DNA of 37,788 nt from NCBI GenBank assembly GCA_017433725.1, contig JAFRGQ010000035.1, positions 1 to 37,788 on the forward strand, read 5' to 3'. A program made the translations under genes and the position numbers. Under the pieces are notes generated by a model. It worked only from the letters and a program-made list of their open reading frames with translations. It was not told the origin of the DNA and ran no database searches. Of the stretch, positions 1 to 7,629 are shown piece by piece. The DNA is from Lachnospiraceae bacterium. Lineage in GTDB: Bacteria; Bacillota; Clostridia; Lachnospirales; Lachnospiraceae. How positions within the stretch are numbered: the first letter of the stretch is position 1; each line of letters opens with the position of its first letter.

Positions 1-2
1 AC

Positions 3-947
3 ACCGGTGCTCACAAAATCAACAACGTACTTGGTCAGGCCCTCCTCGCGAAAAGAATGGGAAAAACAAGGCTTATTGCGGAGACCGGGGCCGGCCAGCA
101 CGGCGTTGCCACCGCGACAGCGGCCGCTCTCTTCGGAATGGAATGCGATGTGTACATGGGAAGACTTGACACAGAGCGGCAGGCACTCAATGTGTATCGC
201 ATGGAATTGCTCGGCACGAAAGTGCATCCGGTCGATTCCGGCACCGGAACCCTCAAAGATGCGGTCAATGAAGCCATGCGTGAATGGTCGTCAAGATGTG
301 CAGATACGCACTACTGTCTTGGCTCTGTCATGGGACCGCATCCTTTTCCGACGTTAGTCCGGGATTTTCAGGCGGTCATCTCGAAGGAGGCGCGTGAGCA
401 GATACTTGAAGCGGAAGGAAAACTCCCGAAAGCAGTTCTTGCCTGCGTCGGAGGAGGTTCAAATGCAATCGGTATGTTCCATCACTTTGTCAATGATGAG
501 GGCGTTGCCCTGATCGGCTGTGAGGCAGCGGGCGAGGGAGTAGATACCGACCGCACAGCCGCAACGATGGCAACTGGTACGCTTGGCATTTTTCACGGCA
601 TGAAATCCATTTTCTGCCAGAATGAGGAAGGACAGATAGCACCGGTCTATTCGATTTCAGCAGGACTTGACTACCCGGGAATCGGACCTGAGCATGCATA
701 TCTCGCATCTACAGGGCGTGCGCAGTATGTTCCGGTGACAGATGAGGAGGCGGTGTGTGCATTTGAATATCTCGCTAAGACGGAAGGGATTATATGTGCA
801 ATCGAGAGTGCCCATGCTGTTGCGCATGCGCTGAAGATCGTTCCTGATATGGACCCCGCGGACAGTGTGATTATCTGCCTGTCCGGGAGAGGAGATAAGG
901 ATGTAGCTGCCATTGCAAGATACCGCGGACATGATATTCATGAGTGA
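3..947 (+). CDS. trpB: Tryptophan synthase beta chain, 5' end outside the window
   Basis: TrpB condenses indole with serine in a PLP-dependent reaction as part of the cytosolic alpha2-beta2 tryptophan synthase. The reading frame is open from the first bases: the in-frame residues TGAHKINN at bases 3-26 are the PLP-lysine motif (Lys codon 15-17), so the internal ATG at 57 is not the start and roughly the first 80 residues lie upstream. Further signatures are the glycine-rich PLP-phosphate loop GGGSNAIG, the AIESAHA segment and the C-terminal SGRGDKD motif. The stop is TGA at 945-947. trpA follows after 142 bp (to its preferred start), a wider gap than the tight or overlapping trpBA junction seen in many bacteria. 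Identification is secure; only the N-terminus is missing. Confidence 0.97.
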   Translation, partial: TGAHKINNVLGQALLAKRMGKTRLIAETGAGQHGVATATAAALFGMECDVYMGRLDTERQALNVYRMELLGTKVHPVDSGTGTLKDAVNEAMREWSSRCADTHYCLGSVMGPHPFPTLVRDFQAVISKEAREQILEAEGKLPKAVLACVGGGSNAIGMFHHFVNDEGVALIGCEAAGEGVDTDRTAATMATGTLGIFHGMKSIFCQNEEGQIAPVYSISAGLDYPGIGPEHAYLASTGRAQYVPVTDEEAVCAFEYLAKTEGIICAIESAHAVAHALKIVPDMDPADSVIICLSGRGDKDVAAIARYRGHDIHE

Positions 948-975
948 GATAAAAGCAGGAATAACCGTACACTTA

Positions 976-1065
976 ATCAGTCATTTCAGTATCTGTCTGA
1001 TGTAAGCTGACCTGATGATGGGATACATGCACTCTGTTGGAGTGATACAAAATGACTGATACTGA
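976..1065. repeat. Competing inverted repeats in the trpB-trpA spacer
   Basis: An 11-nt arm at 976-986 (ATCAGTCATTT) is perfectly complementary to 1050-1060 (AAATGACTGAT). The overlapping 8-nt arm at 986-993 is complementary to 1058-1065. The arms share bases, so the two pairings cannot fully form together. This is a sequence observation; a regulatory role is only a guess. No T-run follows, so it is not an intrinsic terminator. Confidence 0.5.
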
Positions 1066-1089
1066 AGCAGTGAAATGAAGGAGCGAAAT

Positions 1090-1917
1090 ATGTCTACAAT
1101 AAAAGAAGTATTCAGCGGCGGAAAAGCATTTATTCCTTTCATAACAGTCGGAGATCCTGACGCAGAGAGCACGGTAAAGCTTGTATTGGCAGCTGCCGAA
1201 GCCGGAGCGGATTTAATCGAGCTTGGAATTCCGTTCTCAGATCCTACAGCGGAAGGACCTGTCATACAGGAGGCGGACTGCAGAGCGCTTCAAGCGGGCA
1301 TGACGGTCGCGGGGGCATTTGAAGTCGTCAGAAAAATCAGAGAGGCAAATGCTGATATCCCCCTTGCATTTATGACGTATTTGAACCCGGTTTTCAAATA
1401 TCCGGGCGATGGGACATTTTCAACAAATGGAATGGATGAATACTACGAGCCCTTTTTTGCTCAGTGCAGCATAGTTGGGATCACTGCACTGATCATTCCG
1501 GATCTCCCGTATGAAGAGCACGGTGAAGTTCTGCCTTACTGTGACAAATACGGCATAGAGCTGATCTCTATGATCTCACCGACTTCGGAGGACAGGATAA
1601 GAAGAATTGCGAAGGAAGCGAGAGGATTTATTTACGTTGTATCTTCCATGGGCGTCACCGGAGTCAGAAGCAGTTTTCAGTATAACTCCATAACGGATAT
1701 GGTTTCACTGATCAGGGAAGCAAACCCTGATATTCCCTGCGCAGTCGGTTTCGGCATCAGCACGCCGGATCAGGCAGCCAGGATGGCCGGGATTTCGGAT
1801 GGGGCTATCGTAGGCTCTGCAATTATGCGATTGATTCATCAGTACGGCGGGGAGTCTCAGCAGGTGATACGTGATTATGTGGCGAGGATGAAAAATGCTG
1901 TGATGTCAGCGTTATAA
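1090..1917 (+). CDS. trpA: Tryptophan synthase alpha chain
   Basis: TrpA cleaves indole-3-glycerol phosphate to indole, which is channelled to TrpB. The 275-residue product has the usual TIM-barrel length and begins MSTIKEVFSGGKAFIPFITVGDPD. Catalytic Glu49 (E. coli numbering) is kept in IELGIPFSDP; the position of catalytic Asp60 is a Glu (SDPTAEGP instead of SDPLADGP). The phosphate-binding strand VGFGISTPDQ is present. I chose ATG 1090 rather than the in-frame ATG at 1075 because AAGGAG at 1078-1083 sits six bases before 1090 and would lie inside a gene starting at 1075. A strong terminator follows, so this is the last gene of the trp operon. Confidence 0.96.
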   Translation: MSTIKEVFSGGKAFIPFITVGDPDAESTVKLVLAAAEAGADLIELGIPFSDPTAEGPVIQEADCRALQAGMTVAGAFEVVRKIREANADIPLAFMTYLNPVFKYPGDGTFSTNGMDEYYEPFFAQCSIVGITALIIPDLPYEEHGEVLPYCDKYGIELISMISPTSEDRIRRIAKEARGFIYVVSSMGVTGVRSSFQYNSITDMVSLIREANPDIPCAVGFGISTPDQAARMAGISDGAIVGSAIMRLIHQYGGESQQVIRDYVARMKNAVMSAL

Positions 1918-1955
1918 TATTGAATGAAACTCGTATTTTACGATGAACACAAACC

Positions 1956-1997
1956 CACGCCGGGTTTCTCAAAAGGAGAGATCCGGTGATTTTTTTG
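1956..1997 (+). terminator. Intrinsic terminator of the trp operon
   Basis: A 13-bp stem (1958-1970 with 1976-1988; three G-U pairs when read as RNA) closes an AAAAG loop and is followed by seven T at 1990-1996. It lies 40 bases beyond the trpA stop. Confidence 0.75.
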
Positions 1998-2237
1998 TGT
2001 CATAGGGAACTGTGTTTCCTATGACACAAAAACGCTCAGCTACACAATGCTCCACTGGAGCATTGTTACGCATGCATAGGCACGCGAGGATGCGACTGGT
2101 GCGCAGATGAATATGCAAGCTGACGCTTGCGCGCACCAGCGCGCAAAGAGTCGCAAAGCGACTCTTTGTTCTGTCATAGGAGTGGAATAATGAAATCTGA
2201 CATGGTATGATGAAGTGCGTGGAACGAGAAACGTTCC
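1992..2237. other. Hairpin-rich non-coding region upstream of the MATE gene
   Basis: Five perfect hairpins follow one another. They are: 1992-2006 with 2018-2032 (15 bp, 11-nt loop); 2044-2054 with 2056-2066 (11 bp around one base); 2096-2104 with 2131-2139 (9 bp, enclosing 2115-2120/2125-2130); 2144-2154 with 2158-2168 (11 bp, AAA loop); and 2221-2226 with 2232-2237. The word TGTCATAGG of the first stem recurs at 2172-2180. I do not recognise a known riboswitch or RNA family. It could be a structured leader RNA of the downstream exporter or a decayed repeat element. The short minus-strand reading frame across it is probably a by-product. Confidence 0.5.
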
Positions 2238-2321
2238 TGATATGCAGAGGGAGAAGCCACGCTTTTTGTGCGAAATAGCCGGAAAGCAGGGTCACTATTG
2301 ATCGAGGAGTAAGACATATAC

Positions 2322-3704
2322 ATGGACACTAATCGTAATCCGGCCGGTTCCGTAGATTTTCTTCACGGGCCGATCATGAAGAGCCTGCTGGTTTTCATGT
2401 TTCCTGTTTTTATATCGAATATATTTCAGCAGTTCTACAATGTTGCGGATACTGCACTTGTAGGTAATTATCTGGGCGAGACTGCACTTGCAGCTGTCGG
2501 GTCGGTCTCATCTATATTCGAGCTTTTGGTGTTTTTCTCCCAGAGCCTTGGGGTTGGACTGGCTATCGTTGTTGGGCGTGAATTCGGAAAAGGAGATAAT
2601 GAAAGACTGAAGCAGGCGGTAGCAGGTTCCATCGTCGTTGGCAGTTTGGTCTGCATTGTCTTAACTCTTCTGATGGTGTTCGGCATGAGGTCATTTCTTA
2701 TTCTGATCCATACACCGGAAGTGGTTCTTGAAGAATCGTATGCCTATATCAGGGTGATTTGCACATTTATCGTAGTGATGTTCATCTACAACCTGTGTTC
2801 AGGAATCCTCAGGGCCATCGGAAATTCGGTTATGCCGCTGATTTTCCTGATTTTCTCATCCGTTATGAACATCGTATTGGATATTGTGATGCTCAGCGTC
2901 TTCCATATGGGCGTAGTCGGCACTGCTATCGCGACAGTGGCAGCACAGGGCATTTCCGCTGTTTTGTGTATCATCTACATATTGAGCCGTGTACCGCTGA
3001 TCATTCCGGAGAAGAGACATTTTCGGTATGAGCGCGCGCTTTATACTGAGCTGGCATCTCAGGGAATTGCTATGGCCGGTATGGGTTCGATCGTTAATAT
3101 CGGGTCTATTATCCTGCAGATCGGAATCAACAGTCTGGGTCCTGTCGTGATCGCCGGACACGTGGCGGCTCGAAAGATTTTTTTCATTCTCCTGACATTC
3201 AGTCATTCCATGTCGACGGCTGTCGCGAATTTCGTTTCGCAGAACAGAGGTGCGGACAACAGAGAGAGAATACTGGAGGCAATCAGAAAGAGCCATATAC
3301 TCATTTTTATTACGACGATAGTTATGATTATATCCATGCAGCTTTTCGCAAGGACTTTGATTGCCCTGATTTCAGGATCTTCCAATGAGACAATATTGCA
3401 GAACGGATCGAACTATCTGCGCTTTTGCACGCTCTTTTTTGTACCGCTGCTTGAAATTCAGGTTCTCAGAAACTCTCTTCAGAGTATGGGTTCCAAGGTC
3501 ATACCGATTATTTCCAGTGTTATTGAACTTATCGGAAAGATCCTGTTTACGCTTTTTCTGATTCCGCGCTTCGGCTACAGCGCAGTCATTGCCTGTGAGC
3601 CGCTGATCTGGGTCGTGATGGCGGCGCAGCTTCTCTATAGTTTTTATCATGATCCTTATATAGTGGCGAGAACGAATATCGGCACGTCTTACAGCCAGCA
3701 CTGA
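2322..3704 (+). CDS. MATE family multidrug/metabolite exporter
   Basis: This 460-residue protein is an inner-membrane exporter of the MATE family, which moves organic cations or metabolites out in exchange for Na+ or H+. The length and the dozen hydrophobic segments fit. Characteristic stretches are PVFISNIFQQFYNVADTALV near the N-terminus (family consensus around the first helix), the GNYLGETALAAVG segment, and an internally repeated second half starting near SQGIAMAGMGSIVNIG. A GAGGAG-like site lies about 11 bases before the ATG. The preceding 300 bases are hairpin-rich. The 3' end overlaps the convergent KamA-like gene by 16 bp. Substrate cannot be read from the sequence. Confidence 0.93.
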   Translation: MDTNRNPAGSVDFLHGPIMKSLLVFMFPVFISNIFQQFYNVADTALVGNYLGETALAAVGSVSSIFELLVFFSQSLGVGLAIVVGREFGKGDNERLKQAVAGSIVVGSLVCIVLTLLMVFGMRSFLILIHTPEVVLEESYAYIRVICTFIVVMFIYNLCSGILRAIGNSVMPLIFLIFSSVMNIVLDIVMLSVFHMGVVGTAIATVAAQGISAVLCIIYILSRVPLIIPEKRHFRYERALYTELASQGIAMAGMGSIVNIGSIILQIGINSLGPVVIAGHVAARKIFFILLTFSHSMSTAVANFVSQNRGADNRERILEAIRKSHILIFITTIVMIISMQLFARTLIALISGSSNETILQNGSNYLRFCTLFFVPLLEIQVLRNSLQSMGSKVIPIISSVIELIGKILFTLFLIPRFGYSAVIACEPLIWVVMAAQLLYSFYHDPYIVARTNIGTSYSQH

Positions 3705-4780
3705 TCCGCTGAGATCTCCTGTTCAAAGATCCTGCCGGTGTCTTTAGCATATTTAGCCCTGTGATATTTAAAGAGCATCTTGTCCTCATTCAGATATCCA
3801 AGTATCTCAATCTTTCCTGTAACATGTGACATCATGAAGCGACAGCTTTTTCCCTGACCGTTCTGCATCTGCAAAGCACTATGCACAATTTCATATCCTT
3901 TTTTCAGCGGGACCTGAAAGTGATTCATGACTCCCTTCACGGGGCGGCACTGGAAGATATAGTACGGAAGTACACCGATTGTTGTCAATTGTTTCAGAAG
4001 TCGGCCGAGCACATTGCTGTCGTCATTGATTTCCTTAAGAAGGACTGCCTGGTTCCGAACCGGGATTCCTGTTTTCAGAAGGATATCGACAGCTTCAGCA
4101 GACTCCGGTGTAATTTCGTTGGGATGGTTGAACTGTGTGATAACATAGATTCTTTTCTTTGCGGAAAACTCCTTCAAGATATATATAAGATCCTCATCTG
4201 TCGTAATGCGCTGAGGGAGTGTTACAGGCATACGTGTTCCGAAACGTATGAAATCCAGATGAGGAATATCGCATAGTGCTGTAAGATACCGGGCAATCGT
4301 ATCATTGCTGTTCATGAACGCATCTCCACCGCTGATCAGTACGTTGGAGATTTCAGTATGCTCCCATATGTAAGAAGCTATCTCATCTAAGTGAGCACAG
4401 ATTTCATCTGCAGTCAATCCTACCAGCCTTTTTCTGAAACAATGCCGGCAATACATGGCACACTGATTAGTCGATAAAAGAAGAGCTGTATCGCTGTACT
4501 TGTGCTGCAGACCGGGAAGGACAGTATTGTCCTGTTCACCGCTTGTGTCAAAGCTTCCTGTCTTGTTTGACTCTTCCGGAGAGGGAAGGCTCATTTTCCT
4601 GATTGGATCGTTCGAATCGGAAGGATCAATCAAAGAGAAGTAGTATGGGTTCGTAAAAATCGGGAATTGTTCCTGAATCTGCTTGAGAGAGTTTTTTTCA
4701 TCTTCGGATAAAAGCAGTGTTTCCGGTAATGACTCAATTGTGCGATATCCGTTCGCTAAGAGGGATTGCCAGTGTTTCAT
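3689..4780 (-). CDS. KamA-family radical SAM protein (aminomutase-like)
   Basis: This is a 363-residue radical SAM enzyme of the lysine 2,3-aminomutase family, which uses a 4Fe-4S cluster, SAM and PLP to move an amino group from C2 to C3 of an amino acid. The cluster motif is CAMYCRHC (Cys107, 111, 114), followed by FRKR, and the GGD of the SAM-binding strand is at 151-153. Lys323 in HVTGK aligns by eye with the PLP lysine of KamA. The two acidic residues that hold the substrate lysine side chain in KamA appear absent: the IFQCDP-type Asp is Arg279 (IFQCRP), and the second falls in MMSH. The substrate is therefore probably not lysine; glutamate or another amino acid is possible. AAGGAG seven bases before the ATG supports the start. 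It is shorter than clostridial KamA (about 416 residues). It overlaps the MATE gene tail to tail. Confidence 0.85.
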   Translation of the reverse strand: MKHWQSLLANGYRTIESLPETLLLSEDEKNSLKQIQEQFPIFTNPYYFSLIDPSDSNDPIRKMSLPSPEESNKTGSFDTSGEQDNTVLPGLQHKYSDTALLLSTNQCAMYCRHCFRKRLVGLTADEICAHLDEIASYIWEHTEISNVLISGGDAFMNSNDTIARYLTALCDIPHLDFIRFGTRMPVTLPQRITTDEDLIYILKEFSAKKRIYVITQFNHPNEITPESAEAVDILLKTGIPVRNQAVLLKEINDDSNVLGRLLKQLTTIGVLPYYIFQCRPVKGVMNHFQVPLKKGYEIVHSALQMQNGQGKSCRFMMSHVTGKIEILGYLNEDKMLFKYHRAKYAKDTGRIFEQEISADQCWL

Positions 4781-4933
4781 AGTATTTCTCCTTCATAGTG
4801 TTGGGTTGCGGGTGTCGCATGATAGTTCAGGGGTCACAGCGGGAAAGTTAATTCGAAATGCTGAAAAATGACAGATGCGCGGCGTGAGTTCAAGAAAAAA
4901 CACAGTGAGCCAATGAAAGGGAATAAGTAATAG

Positions 4934-5025
4934 ATCTTTCAAGAACGCCTCGGCGTTCTTGCCGCGACGTGCGCGGCGCGTAAGCGCCTTCCACTGCGCA
5001 CGTCTGCGATCCGCCGGAGATTTTA
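4934..5025. repeat. GC-rich structured dispersed repeat, copy A
   Basis: This copy is about 90 bp. It starts with a hairpin (CAAGAACGC / GCGTTCTTG around CTCG) and continues with GACGTGCGC paired to GCGCACGTC around an inner GGCGC-GTAA-GCGCC hairpin. A near-identical copy lies at 30809-30901 in the same orientation; inverted, more diverged copies are at 11822-11899 and 29453-29490. It sits in the 577-bp gap between two minus-strand genes. Confidence 0.8.
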
Positions 5026-5123
5026 TTCTTCATCGCGAGATTGTACTCACGATGAAGCCAAATTTTACTTTGCGCGCGTATCTCATGACATAAGTCACGA
5101 GTATTGCGCGATGAAGAATAAAA
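5021..5123. repeat. 17-bp perfect inverted repeat with 69-nt loop
   Basis: Bases 5021-5037 are the exact reverse complement of 5107-5123. The left arm abuts the GC-rich repeat copy A. The right end shares a 24-nt stretch (5096-5119) with 13869-13892 at 23 of 24 positions, so part of this element is itself dispersed. No gene is visible between 4781 and 5357. Confidence 0.7.
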
Positions 5124-5181
5124 TAGATTATGCAATATTATCTTAACAGAGAGTTGACCGAAGCGCAAGGTGAACAGAGAC

Positions 5182-5278
5182 AAAAAGGCTGTCACATGAA
5201 GGATAGCACAACGAGATATGGTTAAAACATGCGCATGGCACGATCATATTTCTCTGTTGCAAAAGTTCATGCGACAGC
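5182..5278 (-). terminator. Possible terminator of the aspartate kinase transcript
   Basis: Arms 5188-5200 and 5266-5278 are complementary at 12 of 13 positions. Read on the minus strand the stem is followed by five T (AAAAA at 5182-5186 on the plus strand). The loop of about 65 nt is long for an intrinsic terminator, so this is a moderate call. Confidence 0.4.
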
Positions 5279-5357
5279 TACTTTATTGTATGTTATAACA
5301 GTGAGAGAAGAACCTGAAACTGATGCCATGTTATTTCAAACACGTTTCGTTGTATAA

Positions 5358-6695
5358 TCAGATTCTTCTTGTCATATTCTGTCTCAAATCGTAGATTGCC
5401 CGTATGGCATCTTCATATCGCTCCTCCGGCACACCGATCAGGAGATTGAGTTTCCCCGCACCTTGATTGATGGTACTGATCTCAATATCTTCCTTTGTCA
5501 ATCTCTCCAGCACCTGCACGTTCGCGTCGCTGGCCTCGGTCGCCTTTTCGCCCGTCACTGCTATGAGGGATTGTTTTTCACGCAGACCGATGAAATCGGG
5601 ATTCAGCGTTTCGCGTATTTCCTCGAACAGATCATCTTTACAGCTGTCCAGCAGGTCGCTTCGAATCACCAGTGTGATAGAATCAATTCCGGTCAGACAA
5701 TACTCGAAGGGGAGAGCGCGTTTTTTTAGGATATCCAGCATAAGAGCGCTGAAGCCGGATCCATCAGAAACCATGACCTTCTCGATTTGGATAACGGACA
5801 TTCCTTTTCTTCCGGAGACACCTGTCACCGGATTCTTAACGACGCCCGCCGGAAGATGACGCACTATCATGGTGCCGGGATCATCCGGTCTGTTCGTATT
5901 GCGAATATTGATGGGAATCTCCATCTCGGAAGCCGAAAGCACGGCATCCGAGTGCAGTACGGATGCCCCCATATAGGAAAGAGTCCTGAGTTCCCGGTAG
6001 CTCATATGAGAAACCGTTTCGGGATGATCGACTATCCTGGGATCTGCGGCATACAATCCGGATACGTCCGTCCAGTTCTCATAGAGGTCCGCTTTGAGCG
6101 CGCAGGCGACAAGACTTCCTGTGATATCAGATCCTCCTCTTTCAAATGTATGGATCTTCCCCGCCATATCTGCCCCGTAGAAGCCTGCAATGACTGCATG
6201 TTTCAGAGGTAGGAGAGAAGCGCGGATCGTGCGAATCGTCATGGCCATATTCAATTGGCCGTTTTCATCAAAGCATATACACCACGCCGGGTCAACAAAT
6301 GTGTATCCAAGGTATCTGGCCAGGATTTCTGCAGTGAGATATTCTCCTCTGCTGGCTGTATAATCCCGCTTCGGTTTTGAGGACAGCGATTTTGTTAAAT
6401 GTCTGATTTCTTCTTCAAGCGGAAAGTCTATATTCAGATCAGTCAGTATTTCCCGGAATCTGTTTTTTATCTCATCCACTTCTGCGGAGAAAGATTCTCC
6501 GGCAAGCGCTTTTTCGTAAGAATCGAGAAGAAGATCCGTAATCTTTCTGTCCTCGGGAAATCGTTTTCCGGGTGCAGAAACGACTATGAACCTTCTTTCC
6601 GGATTTTCATGGACGATTTTACTTATTTTGCGGAACTGTGCGGCATCTGCGATGGATGTACCGCCAAATTTGGCAACAACTATATGTCTACTCAT
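5358..6695 (-). CDS. Aspartate kinase
   Basis: Aspartokinase phosphorylates aspartate as the first step towards lysine, threonine and methionine. The 445-residue protein starts MSRHIVVAKFGGTS, with the family signature KFGGTS at residues 9-14. The kinase domain continues with FERGGSDITGSLVA, and the C-terminal part has two ACT-type regulatory regions (around GVSGRKGMSVIQIEKV and SLIAVTGEKA). I chose ATG at 6695, not the in-frame GTG at 6719, because GGAGG lies six bases before it. It is the third gene of a minus-strand run and begins 59 bases after the secreted-protein gene. I see no lysine riboswitch in that short gap. Clostridia often carry several isoforms, so I give no isoform symbol. Confidence 0.94.
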   Translation of the reverse strand: MSRHIVVAKFGGTSIADAAQFRKISKIVHENPERRFIVVSAPGKRFPEDRKITDLLLDSYEKALAGESFSAEVDEIKNRFREILTDLNIDFPLEEEIRHLTKSLSSKPKRDYTASRGEYLTAEILARYLGYTFVDPAWCICFDENGQLNMAMTIRTIRASLLPLKHAVIAGFYGADMAGKIHTFERGGSDITGSLVACALKADLYENWTDVSGLYAADPRIVDHPETVSHMSYRELRTLSYMGASVLHSDAVLSASEMEIPINIRNTNRPDDPGTMIVRHLPAGVVKNPVTGVSGRKGMSVIQIEKVMVSDGSGFSALMLDILKKRALPFEYCLTGIDSITLVIRSDLLDSCKDDLFEEIRETLNPDFIGLREKQSLIAVTGEKATEASDANVQVLERLTKEDIEISTINQGAGKLNLLIGVPEERYEDAIRAIYDLRQNMTRRI

Positions 6696-6754
6696 AATGT
6701 CCTCCGACTCTGCCGGCACAGTGTCCTTTGGAGTAAGAAATGTATCGGATATGT

Positions 6755-7552
6755 TTAAGGATTTATAATGGAAGATAACGAGGGAATGTTGGTCGGCTCA
6801 AGGGGCGGTATGCTTTCCGGTCTTGACTGAAGGGGGTTCAGCACTTCGACCAGATCGTTCTGCACGCTCTCACCGGCTGCTTCGCTCTGATTCTCATCGA
6901 ACTTCATCTTACCTGTAATATATGTGATGCCGGATTCGGCATCGAAGATTGAAATGGTACCTCCGGTCATATAGTAAATACCTGACAGAGAGCCGCCCGG
7001 TTCGACCTGACCGTCACAGGTATATCCATCCGGAAGATAGAATACCAATAACGGAATATAAAGGGTATCATCTTCTGCCGTATTCGATTTCTCGCCTGAA
7101 GACTGAATCGGATAGAGCGGAAGAGTGTGGGAGCTTCCGTTCTTTGTTGTGACTGTGAAAGAGGCGGATACAGATGTGTCTTCCCCCTCTGTTTCGTTCT
7201 GATATGCAGAGAATTGCCAAATCGTACCGTCAGAGGCGACCAGAGGATGTGCGGTGTCGGTCGGTTCAATAGTGCTATCCGTGATTTCCTGTGTACCGAG
7301 CCAGAATACGGAGACGGTCCAGGTCGTTCCGTCTGACGCCCTTGCTTCTGCGGTCGTATCAAATGCCTCACCTGCTGTAGGCGGAATGACCCCGGTTATT
7401 TCAATATCAGATAAGGGAAGTAAGTCGGACTGTTCGCTGTCTACGTAAACAGGGGCTGTCTGGGCAGCCTGCACAGTGAGAGCCGGCATGCCTGCAGTGC
7501 AGAATGCGGCACTGAGGAGAGTGAGCATGATTCTCTTGATATATTTATGCAT
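6755..7552 (-). CDS. Secreted protein of unknown function
   Basis: I do not recognise this 265-residue protein. It has a clear Sec signal peptide (MHKYIKRIMLTLLSAAF..., cleavage probably after VQAAQ-type residues near 31). A beta-rich region follows, with a segment DIEITGVIPPTAGEAFDTTA that resembles motifs repeated in clostridial extracellular Ig-like or cell-wall proteins. Two short parallel phrases (ASDGTTWTVSVFW and ASDGTIWQFSAY) suggest an internal duplication. The C-terminus is proline- and serine-rich with no sortase motif. GGAGG lies seven bases before the ATG. It sits between an acyltransferase and aspartate kinase on the same strand, which gives no functional hint. Confidence 0.7.
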   Translation of the reverse strand: MHKYIKRIMLTLLSAAFCTAGMPALTVQAAQTAPVYVDSEQSDLLPLSDIEITGVIPPTAGEAFDTTAEARASDGTTWTVSVFWLGTQEITDSTIEPTDTAHPLVASDGTIWQFSAYQNETEGEDTSVSASFTVTTKNGSSHTLPLYPIQSSGEKSNTAEDDTLYIPLLVFYLPDGYTCDGQVEPGGSLSGIYYMTGGTISIFDAESGITYITGKMKFDENQSEAAGESVQNDLVEVLNPLQSRPESIPPLEPTNIPSLSSIINP

Positions 7553-7629
7553 AAAGGAACCTCCATGGCGTTATGCTTTATTTTATCATATCTATCCTCA
7601 TATAGTCTATCAATTCTGCCTGTAAGTGT

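Noticed and set aside
1075-1089. Upstream ATG 1075 as trpA start
   Set aside because: The ribosome site AAGGAG would fall inside the coding region, and it fits ATG 1090.
1992-2032. Second intrinsic terminator after trpA
   Set aside because: The T-run precedes the stem instead of following it, and the real terminator with a T-run ends just before.
4890-5195. Short minus-strand frames over GC-rich repeat copies A and B that give similar peptides
   Set aside because: The similarity reflects the repeat DNA. The peptides lack ribosome sites, and hairpin stems explain the conservation better than coding.
6696-6754. Lysine riboswitch before aspartate kinase
   Set aside because: The gap is only 59 bases, far too short for an L-box, and shows just a ribosome site.
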